Part shown: one piece after another, positions 1-5,915 of the stretch
Numbering within the stretch: the stretch's first letter is position 1
Layout: the number at the start of each line of letters is the position of its first letter
Origin: Gammaproteobacteria bacterium
GTDB lineage: Bacteria > Pseudomonadota > Gammaproteobacteria > SZUA-229
DNA: 6,307 nucleotides
Assembly: GCA_026197015.1 (NCBI GenBank)
Contig: JAPHRB010000031.1
Coordinates: 1-6,307, forward strand
Direction: 5' to 3'
The notes under the pieces: generated by a model
Told to the model about the DNA's origin: nothing
The model's input: the letters and a program-made list of their open reading frames with translations, nothing else
Databases searched by the model: none
Position numbers and translations under genes: made by a program

Positions 1-1316
1 CCAAACGCGCCATTGCTCATAACCAGTATATGGTCACCCGGTTTACTTTGCTCGGTTAACAGACCAACGACACCCTCTATAGATCGTTTTAATATTGCCG
101 GCGCTTTCACCTTATCAACAACTGACTGCATATCCCAGTCGACACCTTCTGGCTGGAACATTATTACTTCATCTGCTAATTCTAATGAGGGCGCAAGTTG
201 TTGTTTAAACACACCCATGCGCATGGTATTTGACCGCGGCTCTAATATCGCCCATATTTTTGCATCCCCAACAGCATCCCTCAGGCCTTGCAAGGTTTCT
301 GTAATAGCCGTTGGATGATGAGCAAAATCATCATAAACAGTAATGCCATCCACTTCACCTGTTACCTCCATACGACGTTTTATACCTTTAAACTCTTTTA
401 ATGCCTCTATAGCTTGCTCAACTGGTACACCGACATGCTGTGCCGCAATAATAGCCGCCAGAGCATTCATCCGGTTATGCGGACCTAGTAAGCCGCTTGT
501 TACTGTGCCTGCTTTTTCACCCTTATATAAAACATCAAAACTTCGTCCATCAGACGAAACATTATCGATCATCCACAGGCTTTCATTATGGTTGGCAAAA
601 TCAGCCCTTTCACTCCAACAGCCTTTTTGTAATACATCCTGCACATTTTTATCATCATTGTTATGCACGATTAAACCTTCACCGGGCACGGTTCTTACTA
701 AATGATGAAACTGTTTTTTTATTGCATGCAGGTCTTCAAAGATATCAGCATGATCAAATTCAAGATTGTTCAGAATAACTGTTCGAGAGTGGTAATGAAC
801 AAACTTTGAACGTTTATCAAAAAAAGCAGTGTCGTACTCATCCGCTTCTACAACAAAAAATGAACCTTCACCTAAACGCGCGGATATACCGAAATTAGCT
901 GGCACTCCACCAATTAAAAAACCGGGCTGCAAACCCGCGTATTCCAGTATCCACGCAAGTATTGAACTGGTGGTTGTTTTTCCATGAGTGCCTGCCACCG
1001 CTAGAACCCATTTATCTTTTAATACATTTTCTGCCAGCCATTGTGGTCCCGAGTTATAACTTAAATTTTTATTTAAGACATACTCAATAGCTTCATTTCC
1101 CCTGGACATAACATTACCCACGACCACCTGATCCTGATCAACCAGGTGCTCAGCTTTATAACCCTGCATTAAATCTATTCCCTGAGATTCAAGCTGAGTG
1201 CTCATTGGTGGATAAACATTAAGATCTGACCCAGTTACCTTATGCCCTGCCTGCCTGGCAAGCACCGCAACACCCCCCATAAACGTGCCACAAATACCCA
1301 GTATATGAATATGCAA
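1..1316 (-). CDS. mpl: Mpl, UDP-N-acetylmuramate:tripeptide ligase (3' end cut by window)
   Basis: Cytoplasmic ATP-dependent ligase that joins the recycled murein tripeptide L-Ala-gamma-D-Glu-meso-DAP to UDP-MurNAc, returning cell-wall peptide to peptidoglycan synthesis. I translated the reverse strand: 438 codons are open without a stop before the left edge. E. coli Mpl is about 457 residues, so roughly 19 are missing. Visible landmarks are the N-terminal HILGICGTFMGG nucleotide-binding loop (residues 4-15), SGPQWL (89-94), the P-loop GTHGKTTT (109-116), the EADEYD segment, FDKRSKFVHY, LNNLEFDHADIF, and the C-terminal domain motifs YDDFAHHPTAI and EPRSNTMRMG. These follow E. coli Mpl closely and separate it from MurC. 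The start is TTG: it aligns with Met1 of E. coli Mpl, has a good ribosome binding site, and an in-frame TGA lies six codons upstream. The next ATG is codon 13, inside the conserved loop. It lies 41 bp behind the membrane-protein gene and is probably cotranscribed with it. Confidence 0.97.
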   Translation of the reverse strand, partial: MHIHILGICGTFMGGVAVLARQAGHKVTGSDLNVYPPMSTQLESQGIDLMQGYKAEHLVDQDQVVVGNVMSRGNEAIEYVLNKNLSYNSGPQWLAENVLKDKWVLAVAGTHGKTTTSSILAWILEYAGLQPGFLIGGVPANFGISARLGEGSFFVVEADEYDTAFFDKRSKFVHYHSRTVILNNLEFDHADIFEDLHAIKKQFHHLVRTVPGEGLIVHNNDDKNVQDVLQKGCWSERADFANHNESLWMIDNVSSDGRSFDVLYKGEKAGTVTSGLLGPHNRMNALAAIIAAQHVGVPVEQAIEALKEFKGIKRRMEVTGEVDGITVYDDFAHHPTAITETLQGLRDAVGDAKIWAILEPRSNTMRMGVFKQQLAPSLELADEVIMFQPEGVDWDMQSVVDKVKAPAILKRSIEGVVGLLTEQSKPGDHILVMSNGAF

Positions 1317-1322
1317 ATTTAA

Positions 1323-1329
1323 CTCCCTT
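1323..1329 (-). promoter_or_regulatory. Ribosome binding site fixing the TTG start of mpl
   Basis: On the minus strand the sequence reads AAGGGAG, then six bases (TTAAAT), then TTG. This is a good match to the anti-Shine-Dalgarno complement at normal spacing, and it supports TTG at 1316 as the mpl start rather than the internal ATG at codon 13. Confidence 0.75.
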
Positions 1330-1357
1330 ATATATCAATATTTATATTTTTTTAAAA

Positions 1358-1873
1358 TCAGGAAAGCTCTGGAAAAACTATTTTTCTCGCCAGTAATGAG
1401 ATCACGATATAACAAATGGTCAAAATCATGGCTACTGGTAGGCGCACACTAAATGACTCTCTGAATACATGTGCGTAAACAGCCAGATTCCAGCTAACAA
1501 ACATTAATAACAACAATGACAGGCTTAACATTGATTCTGCTGCTTCAGGGTCTGCATTAAAGTTATATAACATAGGTAAAACAATGATCTGAAAAACAAC
1601 ACCAATACTTGCCAGTGCTATAACACTTTGCACAAACCGCTCTAACCTGGAAAATGCATGTAAACACAGATACACGAAGAGCAATAAAACAACCACATCT
1701 AACGCCATGGCAAATACAGCATATTGAAAGTCTGTATTAATAACCAGACCGGGTATCCCTGTTACAAAGTAAAAGGCTAAACAAAGCCGCATTAATACGT
1801 TTGAATAAGGTAAATCCTGCGGCCCTTTATTTAGAAGTAGAACCCCTAATAAGGGCTTAAAAAAACTATTCAT
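1358..1873 (-). CDS. Unrecognised five-helix inner-membrane protein upstream of mpl
   Basis: I cannot assign a function. The 171-residue product is strongly hydrophobic, with five likely transmembrane segments at about residues 26-45, 51-74, 80-102, 115-137 and 145-167. A short N-terminal stretch carries the motif KGPQDLPYS (16-24), which I recall vaguely from uncharacterised proteobacterial membrane proteins. The largest hydrophilic loop (about 103-114, NFNADPEAAESM) lies between helices 3 and 4. There is no signal peptidase site, and no catalytic or metal-binding motif is evident. It reads in the same direction as mpl, with a 41-bp gap and no hairpin between them, so one operon is likely; a link to murein recycling or envelope function is inference from position only. 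The start at 1873 has only a weak Shine-Dalgarno (AGAG-like). The next in-frame Met is residue 28, and starting there would remove the GPQDLPYS motif. Confidence 0.75.
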   Translation of the reverse strand: MNSFFKPLLGVLLLNKGPQDLPYSNVLMRLCLAFYFVTGIPGLVINTDFQYAVFAMALDVVVLLLFVYLCLHAFSRLERFVQSVIALASIGVVFQIIVLPMLYNFNADPEAAESMLSLSLLLLMFVSWNLAVYAHVFRESFSVRLPVAMILTICYIVISLLARKIVFPELS

Positions 1874-1880
1874 ATTTAAT

Positions 1881-1909
1881 TTGGCAATCTCTGTTTAATA
1901 CTCGATAAT
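1881..1909 (+). promoter_or_regulatory. Predicted sigma70 promoter of pyrC
   Basis: A -35 TTGGCA (1881-1886), a 17-bp spacer and a -10 GATAAT (1904-1909) give five of six matches in each box. Transcription would start near the C run at 1914-1916, leaving a leader of about 28-30 bases before the pyrC ATG. The leader has no recognisable Shine-Dalgarno sequence. Confidence 0.5.
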
Positions 1910-1923
1910 TATACCCTTAACAA
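1895..1923 (-). promoter_or_regulatory. Predicted divergent sigma70 promoter of the membrane-protein/mpl operon
   Basis: On the minus strand a -35 TTGTTA (1923-1918), a 17-bp spacer and a -10 TATTAA (1900-1895) point towards the 1873 start, giving a leader of about 15 bases. An alternative perfect TATAAT lies at 1913-1908 on the same strand but has no good -35. Either choice overlaps the pyrC promoter on the other strand. Confidence 0.38.
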
Positions 1924-1943
1924 CCGATAATATTCTGAAATTT

Positions 1944-2972
1944 ATGAAACTCACTATTACACGTCCTGATGACTGGCATTTACATGTGCGAGATGGCGCG
2001 GCGCTTAAGTACACCGTACCTTTCACTGCACGACAGTTTTCACGTGCGATTATTATGCCGAACCTGTCTCCTCCAAATATCACCACTGAACAGGCATTAG
2101 CTTATCGTGATCGTATTCTTGCAGTAACACCATCTAAGCTTAATTTTCAGCCATTAATGACGCTTTACCTGACGGACAATACCCCCCCGAATGAAATTGC
2201 TATCGCTAAACAAAGCGCTCATGTGGTAGCGGTAAAGTTATACCCGGCTGGAGCTACAACCAATTCTGATGCAGGCGTAACTGATATACGTAAATGTTAT
2301 AAAACACTTGAAGCGCTACAAAAACACAATATGCCGCTATTAGTACACGGTGAAGTAACCAGCCCTGAGGTAGATGTTTTTGACAGGGAAAAGCAGTTTA
2401 TTGATAAAGTCCTCATTCCCACACGTAAGGCCTTCCCTGAACTCAAAATTGTCTTTGAACATATAACAACCAAAGATGCTGTTGATTTTGTTCTGGCTGA
2501 AGACCCGTTTACCGGGGCTACAATCACACCTCAGCACTTACTTTATAATCGAAATGCTATTTTCAAAGGCGGTATACGCCCACATTATTACTGTTTACCC
2601 GTATTGAAAAGAGAAGAGCACAGGCTCGCGCTCAATAGTGCAGCTATTTCTGGTAATAAGAAGTTTTTCCTGGGAACAGATAGCGCACCTCATTCACAGA
2701 GCAATAAAGAAAGTGCCTGCGGCTGTGCTGGCATCTTTTCGGCGCCACTAGCCATTGAGTTATATACACGCGCATTTGATGACAATAACGCTTTAGACAA
2801 GCTAGAAGGTTTTGCCAGTTTTCATGGTGCAGATTTTTACGGCCTGGAAAGAAATACCCAGAGCATTACTTTACAGAAAGCAGACTGGACAGTTCCTGAA
2901 AGTTATCCATTTGCAGATGGCAATATAGTGCCATTACATGCAGGCGAAACTGAAACCTGGCAACTGTTATAA
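1944..2972 (+). CDS. pyrC: Dihydroorotase, class II (PyrC)
   Basis: Zinc metalloenzyme of the amidohydrolase superfamily that interconverts carbamoyl-aspartate and dihydroorotate, the third step of de novo pyrimidine synthesis in the cytoplasm. The 342-residue length is normal for the E. coli type (348). All metal and catalytic positions are present: the HxH pair H12/H14 in RPDDWHLHVRDG, the carboxylated lysine K98 in VKLYPAGATTNS, H135 (LLVHGE), H173 (FEHITT) and the catalytic aspartate D246 in LGTDSAPH. Each is four residues lower than in E. coli, which matches a slightly shorter N-terminus. The SNKESACGCAGIFSAP segment after the aspartate is also typical. The ATG at 1944 is the only sensible start but has no clear Shine-Dalgarno. 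The gene diverges from the membrane-protein/mpl operon and converges on the TraB-like gene 43 bp downstream, with no convincing terminator between them. Confidence 0.98.
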   Translation: MKLTITRPDDWHLHVRDGAALKYTVPFTARQFSRAIIMPNLSPPNITTEQALAYRDRILAVTPSKLNFQPLMTLYLTDNTPPNEIAIAKQSAHVVAVKLYPAGATTNSDAGVTDIRKCYKTLEALQKHNMPLLVHGEVTSPEVDVFDREKQFIDKVLIPTRKAFPELKIVFEHITTKDAVDFVLAEDPFTGATITPQHLLYNRNAIFKGGIRPHYYCLPVLKREEHRLALNSAAISGNKKFFLGTDSAPHSQSNKESACGCAGIFSAPLAIELYTRAFDDNNALDKLEGFASFHGADFYGLERNTQSITLQKADWTVPESYPFADGNIVPLHAGETETWQLL

Positions 2973-3015
2973 CGTTAACAACTGGGAAATGAGACAGGTA
3001 AAAAGAGACCTTGCT

Positions 3016-3918
3016 TTAATAAACAGATGTTACCTTGTAGCCCTGCTGCTCTAACAGATGTAATACACCTGACTCACCCGGTAAATGTAATGCACCAATC
3101 GCTATAAAAGCCTGACCAGTCTCTAATATTGGTGTCATGCGTTTCACCATTCGTACATTACGTACATCCAGTAACTGATACATAAACTGGTCATCAATCT
3201 CAGAATCGTCATACATAAATGACTCTTGAATTTGCACCAGCCTGGCTAGATCCCGACTAACGTAAGCATCCAGCATCTCTGGCATTTGTGCATCTGTTGT
3301 TTCAATTTCTTCAATTGAACGATTCAACATCCAGAGTTGCTCTTTAATACTCATTGAATCGAATACTGATACCTGCTCATGAGCTGTTTCCAACCCGGAT
3401 AATTTCATATTTCGCTGGCTTGCACGACGATAAAGCACCATATCTAAAGCACTCGAACCCTGCGACTGCTGGTCTACTGGCATCATTAGCAACATTAATA
3501 CTGCCCAGGGTTTCATATTGTTAATAACATCTTCAGATATAAAAATGCGTTTATTGATTAAACTGGTCAGACGTTTGTATTCAATGTGCCCCATTACCCC
3601 TTTTAATGTTCGTCCATCATTAAAAAAACTGGCGCTAGTAATGATACCCATAGCCTGAAAATTCATTAACACTTCCATAGCAAAGTGATCCGCCTGTTTA
3701 AAGGCCTGTTCAACCTCTGTAGACAGGTTTGTCACCCTTGGGTCAGCCACATGCATCGTGCCATAAAGATAACTATTACCTATTCCCTGCTTTTCAATTT
3801 TCCATAACAGGCCTTTGGGGTGTAGAATGCCCGACTTATCCCCTGACTCGGCATAACTATTTTGCCAAACACTCGAAAGCAGCAAAGTCAGAACTAACAA
3901 TGTTTTTATATTTTTCAT
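3016..3918 (-). CDS. TraB/GumN-family secreted protein (putative Tiki-like hydrolase)
   Basis: A 300-residue exported protein. It begins with a clear signal peptide: basic MKNIK, a hydrophobic leucine-rich core, and a likely cleavage after SYA (residue 23). No lipobox cysteine is present, so a soluble periplasmic or secreted form is expected. Family signatures appear in order: LLWKIEK (37-43), YLYGTMHVADPRV with the first GxxH (G53-H56), a conserved glutamate in AMEVL (E82), MKPWAVLML (135-143), the LD and GLE central positions (158-159, 175-177), an RN pair (R253-N254) and the C-terminal GALHLPGESGVLHLLEQQGY with the second GxxH (G275-H278). The paired GxxH motifs plus Glu and Arg are the proposed metal and catalytic residues of the TraB/Tiki superfamily. 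Bacterial members remain poorly characterised, so protease activity is inference. The gene stands alone: it converges on pyrC and its ATG lies 42 bp from the divergent rnt. Its Shine-Dalgarno is weak. Confidence 0.9.
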   Translation of the reverse strand: MKNIKTLLVLTLLLSSVWQNSYAESGDKSGILHPKGLLWKIEKQGIGNSYLYGTMHVADPRVTNLSTEVEQAFKQADHFAMEVLMNFQAMGIITSASFFNDGRTLKGVMGHIEYKRLTSLINKRIFISEDVINNMKPWAVLMLLMMPVDQQSQGSSALDMVLYRRASQRNMKLSGLETAHEQVSVFDSMSIKEQLWMLNRSIEEIETTDAQMPEMLDAYVSRDLARLVQIQESFMYDDSEIDDQFMYQLLDVRNVRMVKRMTPILETGQAFIAIGALHLPGESGVLHLLEQQGYKVTSVY

Positions 3919-3960
3919 ATTTTAAATATATTACAGCCTACTAAAAGAATTAACACCCGC

Positions 3961-4611
3961 ATGAGTATAGATACAAATAAACCGACTCCTATGTCACGCC
4001 GTTTCAGAGGTTTTATGCCCGTTGTAATAGACGTGGAAACCGGCGGTTTTAATGCAAAAAAAGACGCCTTATTAGAAGTTGCTGCCGCCACATTAAAAAT
4101 TAACGACAATGGAATTATAGAGATAGATGAGCAGATTTGCCGTCATATTGTGCCTTTTGAAGGTTCAAATATGGAACCAAAATCGTTAGAGATAACCGGT
4201 ATTGACCCTTATCACCCTTTTAGAATGGCGATTGCAGAGTCTCAGGCATTGGGTGAAATTTTTTCGTTTATTCGTAAAAGTCTGAAAAAAAATCAGTGCA
4301 ACCGCGCCATAATGGTAGGCCACAATACGGTCATGGATTTAAATTTTATAAATGCGGCAGCAGAGCGTTGCAATATAAGCCGCAATCCTTTCCACCCATT
4401 TAGCACATTTGATACCGTTTCATTCGCGGGTCTGGCTTATGGCCAGACAGTTCTTTCCAGAGCGGTTAAAGCCGCCGGCATTGAATGGGATAATGATCAG
4501 GCTCACTCAGCGAGTTATGACACACTAAAAACTGCCGAGTTATTTTGCACCATTATCAATCGCTGGCGCAGATCAACTGGTTTAGTTTGGACTGCACAAG
4601 TTGATGATTAA
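3961..4611 (+). CDS. rnt: Ribonuclease T (RNase T)
   Basis: DnaQ/DEDDh-family 3'-5' exoribonuclease that trims the 3' ends of tRNA and other stable RNAs and takes part in tRNA CCA-end turnover; the E. coli enzyme works as a homodimer. The 216-residue product has the E. coli length. The five catalytic residues are all present: D24 and E26 in VVIDVETGGFNAK, D126 in GHNTVMD, and H182 and D187 in AHSASYD. Each is one residue higher than in E. coli. Other hallmarks are DALLEVAA, the CNRAIMVGHN segment, RNPFHPFSTFDT, LAYGQTVLSRA and the C-terminal INRWRR. The ATG at 3961 fits the family N-terminus. An internal ATG at codon 11 (MSRRFRGF) would cut the family's variable leader but also lacks a Shine-Dalgarno. 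It diverges from the TraB-like gene and is followed by a structured 188-bp gap. Confidence 0.97.
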   Translation: MSIDTNKPTPMSRRFRGFMPVVIDVETGGFNAKKDALLEVAAATLKINDNGIIEIDEQICRHIVPFEGSNMEPKSLEITGIDPYHPFRMAIAESQALGEIFSFIRKSLKKNQCNRAIMVGHNTVMDLNFINAAAERCNISRNPFHPFSTFDTVSFAGLAYGQTVLSRAVKAAGIEWDNDQAHSASYDTLKTAELFCTIINRWRRSTGLVWTAQVDD

Positions 4612-4715
4612 TGATAATATAACCGTGATTACCCGGCAGTTGCCTTAATTTAGGCGTTAGAGATAGCTTTCAGGGTGAATAAGTCCAGTTTCAATTGGAC
4701 AACAGGGAATAACTG

Positions 4716-4753
4716 TAAGCCTTTTGGGGAAAAGGCAGCTTAAATTTTTATTT
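4716..4753 (+). terminator. Possible rho-independent terminator of rnt
   Basis: A perfect 7-bp stem GCCTTTT/AAAAGGC closes a GGGG loop. If the GC end re-pairs so that TAAG (4716-4719) meets CTTA (4739-4742), a CAG bulge results. It is followed by AATTTTTATTT. The T-rich tail is interrupted and slightly removed from the stem, so terminator function is uncertain. Confidence 0.38.
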
Positions 4754-4775
4754 AAACCACAGTTAAAAAAAATAG

Positions 4776-4782
4776 CTATACT
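4776..4782 (+). promoter_or_regulatory. Candidate -10 element, possibly sigma-S type, for the diguanylate cyclase
   Basis: CTATACT preceded by G resembles the sigma-S-favoured extended -10 (KCTAYRCT). There is an A8 tract just upstream and no good -35 hexamer. A start about seven bases downstream (near 4789) would fall inside the Shine-Dalgarno of the ATG at 4800. So either this element is not the promoter, or translation from this transcript begins at the later ATG (4872). Confidence 0.3.
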
Positions 4783-4786
4783 CCAC

Positions 4787-4791
4787 TAAGG
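4787..4791 (+). promoter_or_regulatory. Ribosome binding site for the ATG at 4800
   Basis: TAAGG lies eight bases before the ATG at 4800. It is a better match than anything upstream of the alternative ATG at 4872 and is the main reason for preferring the longer protein. Confidence 0.5.
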
Positions 4792-4799
4792 CAACTATC

Positions 4800-5822
4800 A
4801 TGGAACCAGCGTACGCTCGTCTATCTTATTTAGACAGCTATTATAAAAACAGGGCTCGCAGTAAAGCACAGATGTCGAACAAAGACGTATCCATAATTAT
4901 CGTAGATGACATGCAGTTTAGCCGCGTGGTCATTCAGGCAGCCCTTAAAAAAGCAGGGTTTAGTAACATTCGCGTTGCATCAAGAGCGCAGGAGGCCCTG
5001 AATATGATGGCTGATATGCACGCAGATGTCGTTCTTGCCGACTGGGTCATGCCCGAAATGGACGGACTGGAACTCACCGACATTATTCGCCAGAACGATG
5101 AAGAACTGGGTGTTTATACCGCTATTATTCTATTTACCGCGCAGGAAGGCATTGAACCTCTGGTTGAAGCCTTTGATCGTGGTGTAGATGATTACATCTG
5201 CAAACCACCTAATCCTCATGAGTTAGCCGCACGTGTTAATGCCTCAGCAAGAATGGCGTCTTTGCAGAATGATCTGCTGGAAACATCTCAACAGCTTGAA
5301 GACACTGTAAAACACCTTGAAGAAATGGCTCTTACCGACCCATTAACAGGTGTTGGTAATCGCAGGTTACTTACTCGACAGCTGGAATATCATTTGCTTG
5401 ATGCTTCAGCCCGACACGGCGGCGTGTGTTTCGTGATGTTAGACATTGACCACTTTAAAAAGATCAATGATACACACGGTCATGATATCGGTGATGAAGT
5501 TTTAATTGGTTTTACTCGTCGAGTGCGACGCACGGTTCGCCCGACCGACCTGGTTGCACGGATGGGCGGTGAAGAATTCGGAATTATTATGCACTACACA
5601 CGTGCTGAAAATTTCCGTCACTCAACTCTTGAGCGTATGCTTGCCAGCATAAACCAGCGGCCGTTCAAAACATCTGTTGGTGATTTAACAGTAACAGCAT
5701 CTATCGGTGTCTGTTTCTATAAAGGTGAAGGCGAGCAGCCATCAGTGCAGGGTTTGATTAAATGCGCCGATGAAAAGTTATATAAAGCAAAAGCAAATGG
5801 TAGAAACCAGATTGTTTTCTAA
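4800..5822 (+). CDS. Response regulator with GGDEF output (diguanylate cyclase, REC-GGDEF)
   Basis: A 340-residue cytoplasmic signalling protein predicted to make c-di-GMP from two GTP when phosphorylated. The receiver domain (about 28-150) has the acidic pair D36/D37, phospho-acceptor D81 in LADWVMPEMDG, switch residue T113 and K135 in CKPP. A helical, coiled-coil-like linker follows (about 153-178). The GGDEF domain (179-340) opens with LTDPLTGVGNRR and contains DIDHFKKINDTHGHDIGDEVL. Its active-site loop is G256-G-E-E-F260, the active GGEEF variant, and an intact inhibitory I-site R247-P-T-D250 sits five residues before it, so product inhibition is expected. No histidine kinase is adjacent, so the partner is unknown. 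The start is uncertain: the first 24 residues lie outside the receiver fold and Met25 (at 4872) gives a compact REC N-terminus, but the better Shine-Dalgarno belongs to 4800. It converges on grxD over a shared terminator. Confidence 0.96.
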   Translation: MEPAYARLSYLDSYYKNRARSKAQMSNKDVSIIIVDDMQFSRVVIQAALKKAGFSNIRVASRAQEALNMMADMHADVVLADWVMPEMDGLELTDIIRQNDEELGVYTAIILFTAQEGIEPLVEAFDRGVDDYICKPPNPHELAARVNASARMASLQNDLLETSQQLEDTVKHLEEMALTDPLTGVGNRRLLTRQLEYHLLDASARHGGVCFVMLDIDHFKKINDTHGHDIGDEVLIGFTRRVRRTVRPTDLVARMGGEEFGIIMHYTRAENFRHSTLERMLASINQRPFKTSVGDLTVTASIGVCFYKGEGEQPSVQGLIKCADEKLYKAKANGRNQIVF

Positions 5823-5826
5823 ATAA

Positions 5827-5847
5827 CCCGTTTATCCGTTATACGGG
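5827..5847 (+). repeat. Small inverted repeat after the diguanylate cyclase
   Basis: CCCGT (5827-5831) and ACGGG (5843-5847) can form a 5-bp stem with an 11-base loop, five bases past the stop codon. ATAAC/GTTAT pairing could compete with it. Its role is unclear; it may stabilise the mRNA 3' end ahead of the main terminator. Confidence 0.35.
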
Positions 5848-5852
5848 CGCTT

Positions 5853-5901
5853 TATCAGACATAAAAAAACACGCTTAAAGCGTGTTTTTTTATGTCTGAT
5901 A
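5853..5901. terminator. Bidirectional rho-independent terminator between the diguanylate cyclase and grxD
   Basis: Arms 5853-5876 and 5878-5901 are perfectly complementary over 24 bp around a single central base. In practice this is a CACGC/GCGTG stem with a TTAAA loop, flanked by an A7 tract on the left and a T7 tract on the right, with a further complementary segment (TATCAGACAT/ATGTCTGATA) outside. Each strand therefore reads a GC stem followed by a T run. It can end the rightward diguanylate cyclase transcript and the leftward grxD transcript. Confidence 0.92.
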
Positions 5902-5915
5902 TTAAATGACAGGGC

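Larger units (their letters stand above)
4612..4799 (+). other. Hairpin-rich gap between rnt and the diguanylate cyclase
   Basis: No plausible small gene is visible. The stretch contains several inverted repeats: GTCCA/TGGAC (4683-4687 with 4696-4700, loop of 8), GCCTTTT/AAAAGGC (4719-4725 with 4730-4736, GGGG loop), and TTAAAT/ATTTAA (4740-4745 with 4750-4755, TTTT loop). A longer-range pair, TAACTGT/ACAGTTA (4710-4716 with 4759-4765), encloses the last two. It ends in an A tract (4765-4772) and a -10-like element. It could be a 3' region of rnt, a leader of the downstream gene or a small RNA; I recognise no known riboswitch. Confidence 0.45.

Noticed and set aside
13..778. Open frames on the plus strand (13-318, 343-705, 497-778)
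   Set aside because: They lie antisense to mpl, whose reverse-strand translation matches the family throughout; their products resemble nothing and lack ribosome sites.
1895..2537. Minus-strand frames 1895-2086, 2297-2527 and 2340-2537
   Set aside because: They are antisense shadows of pyrC, which is complete and well conserved.
2996..3011. Terminator hairpin between convergent pyrC and the TraB-like gene
   Set aside because: Only a 4-bp AGGT/ACCT stem with an 8-base loop and no real T run.
3729..4109. Frames 3729-3944 (plus) and 3915-4109 (minus)
   Set aside because: They are shadows of the TraB-like gene and rnt and have no recognisable features.
4635..4655. Hairpins GGCAGTTGCC and GCCT/AGGC after rnt
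   Set aside because: The first has a loop too small for its full stem and the second only four base pairs; neither has a T tract.
4660..4745. c-di-GMP riboswitch before the GGDEF gene
   Set aside because: The conserved riboswitch core (CACGCACAGGGCAAAC-type and GACGCAAAGCC-type segments) is not present; only short CAGGG and AAGCC matches occur.
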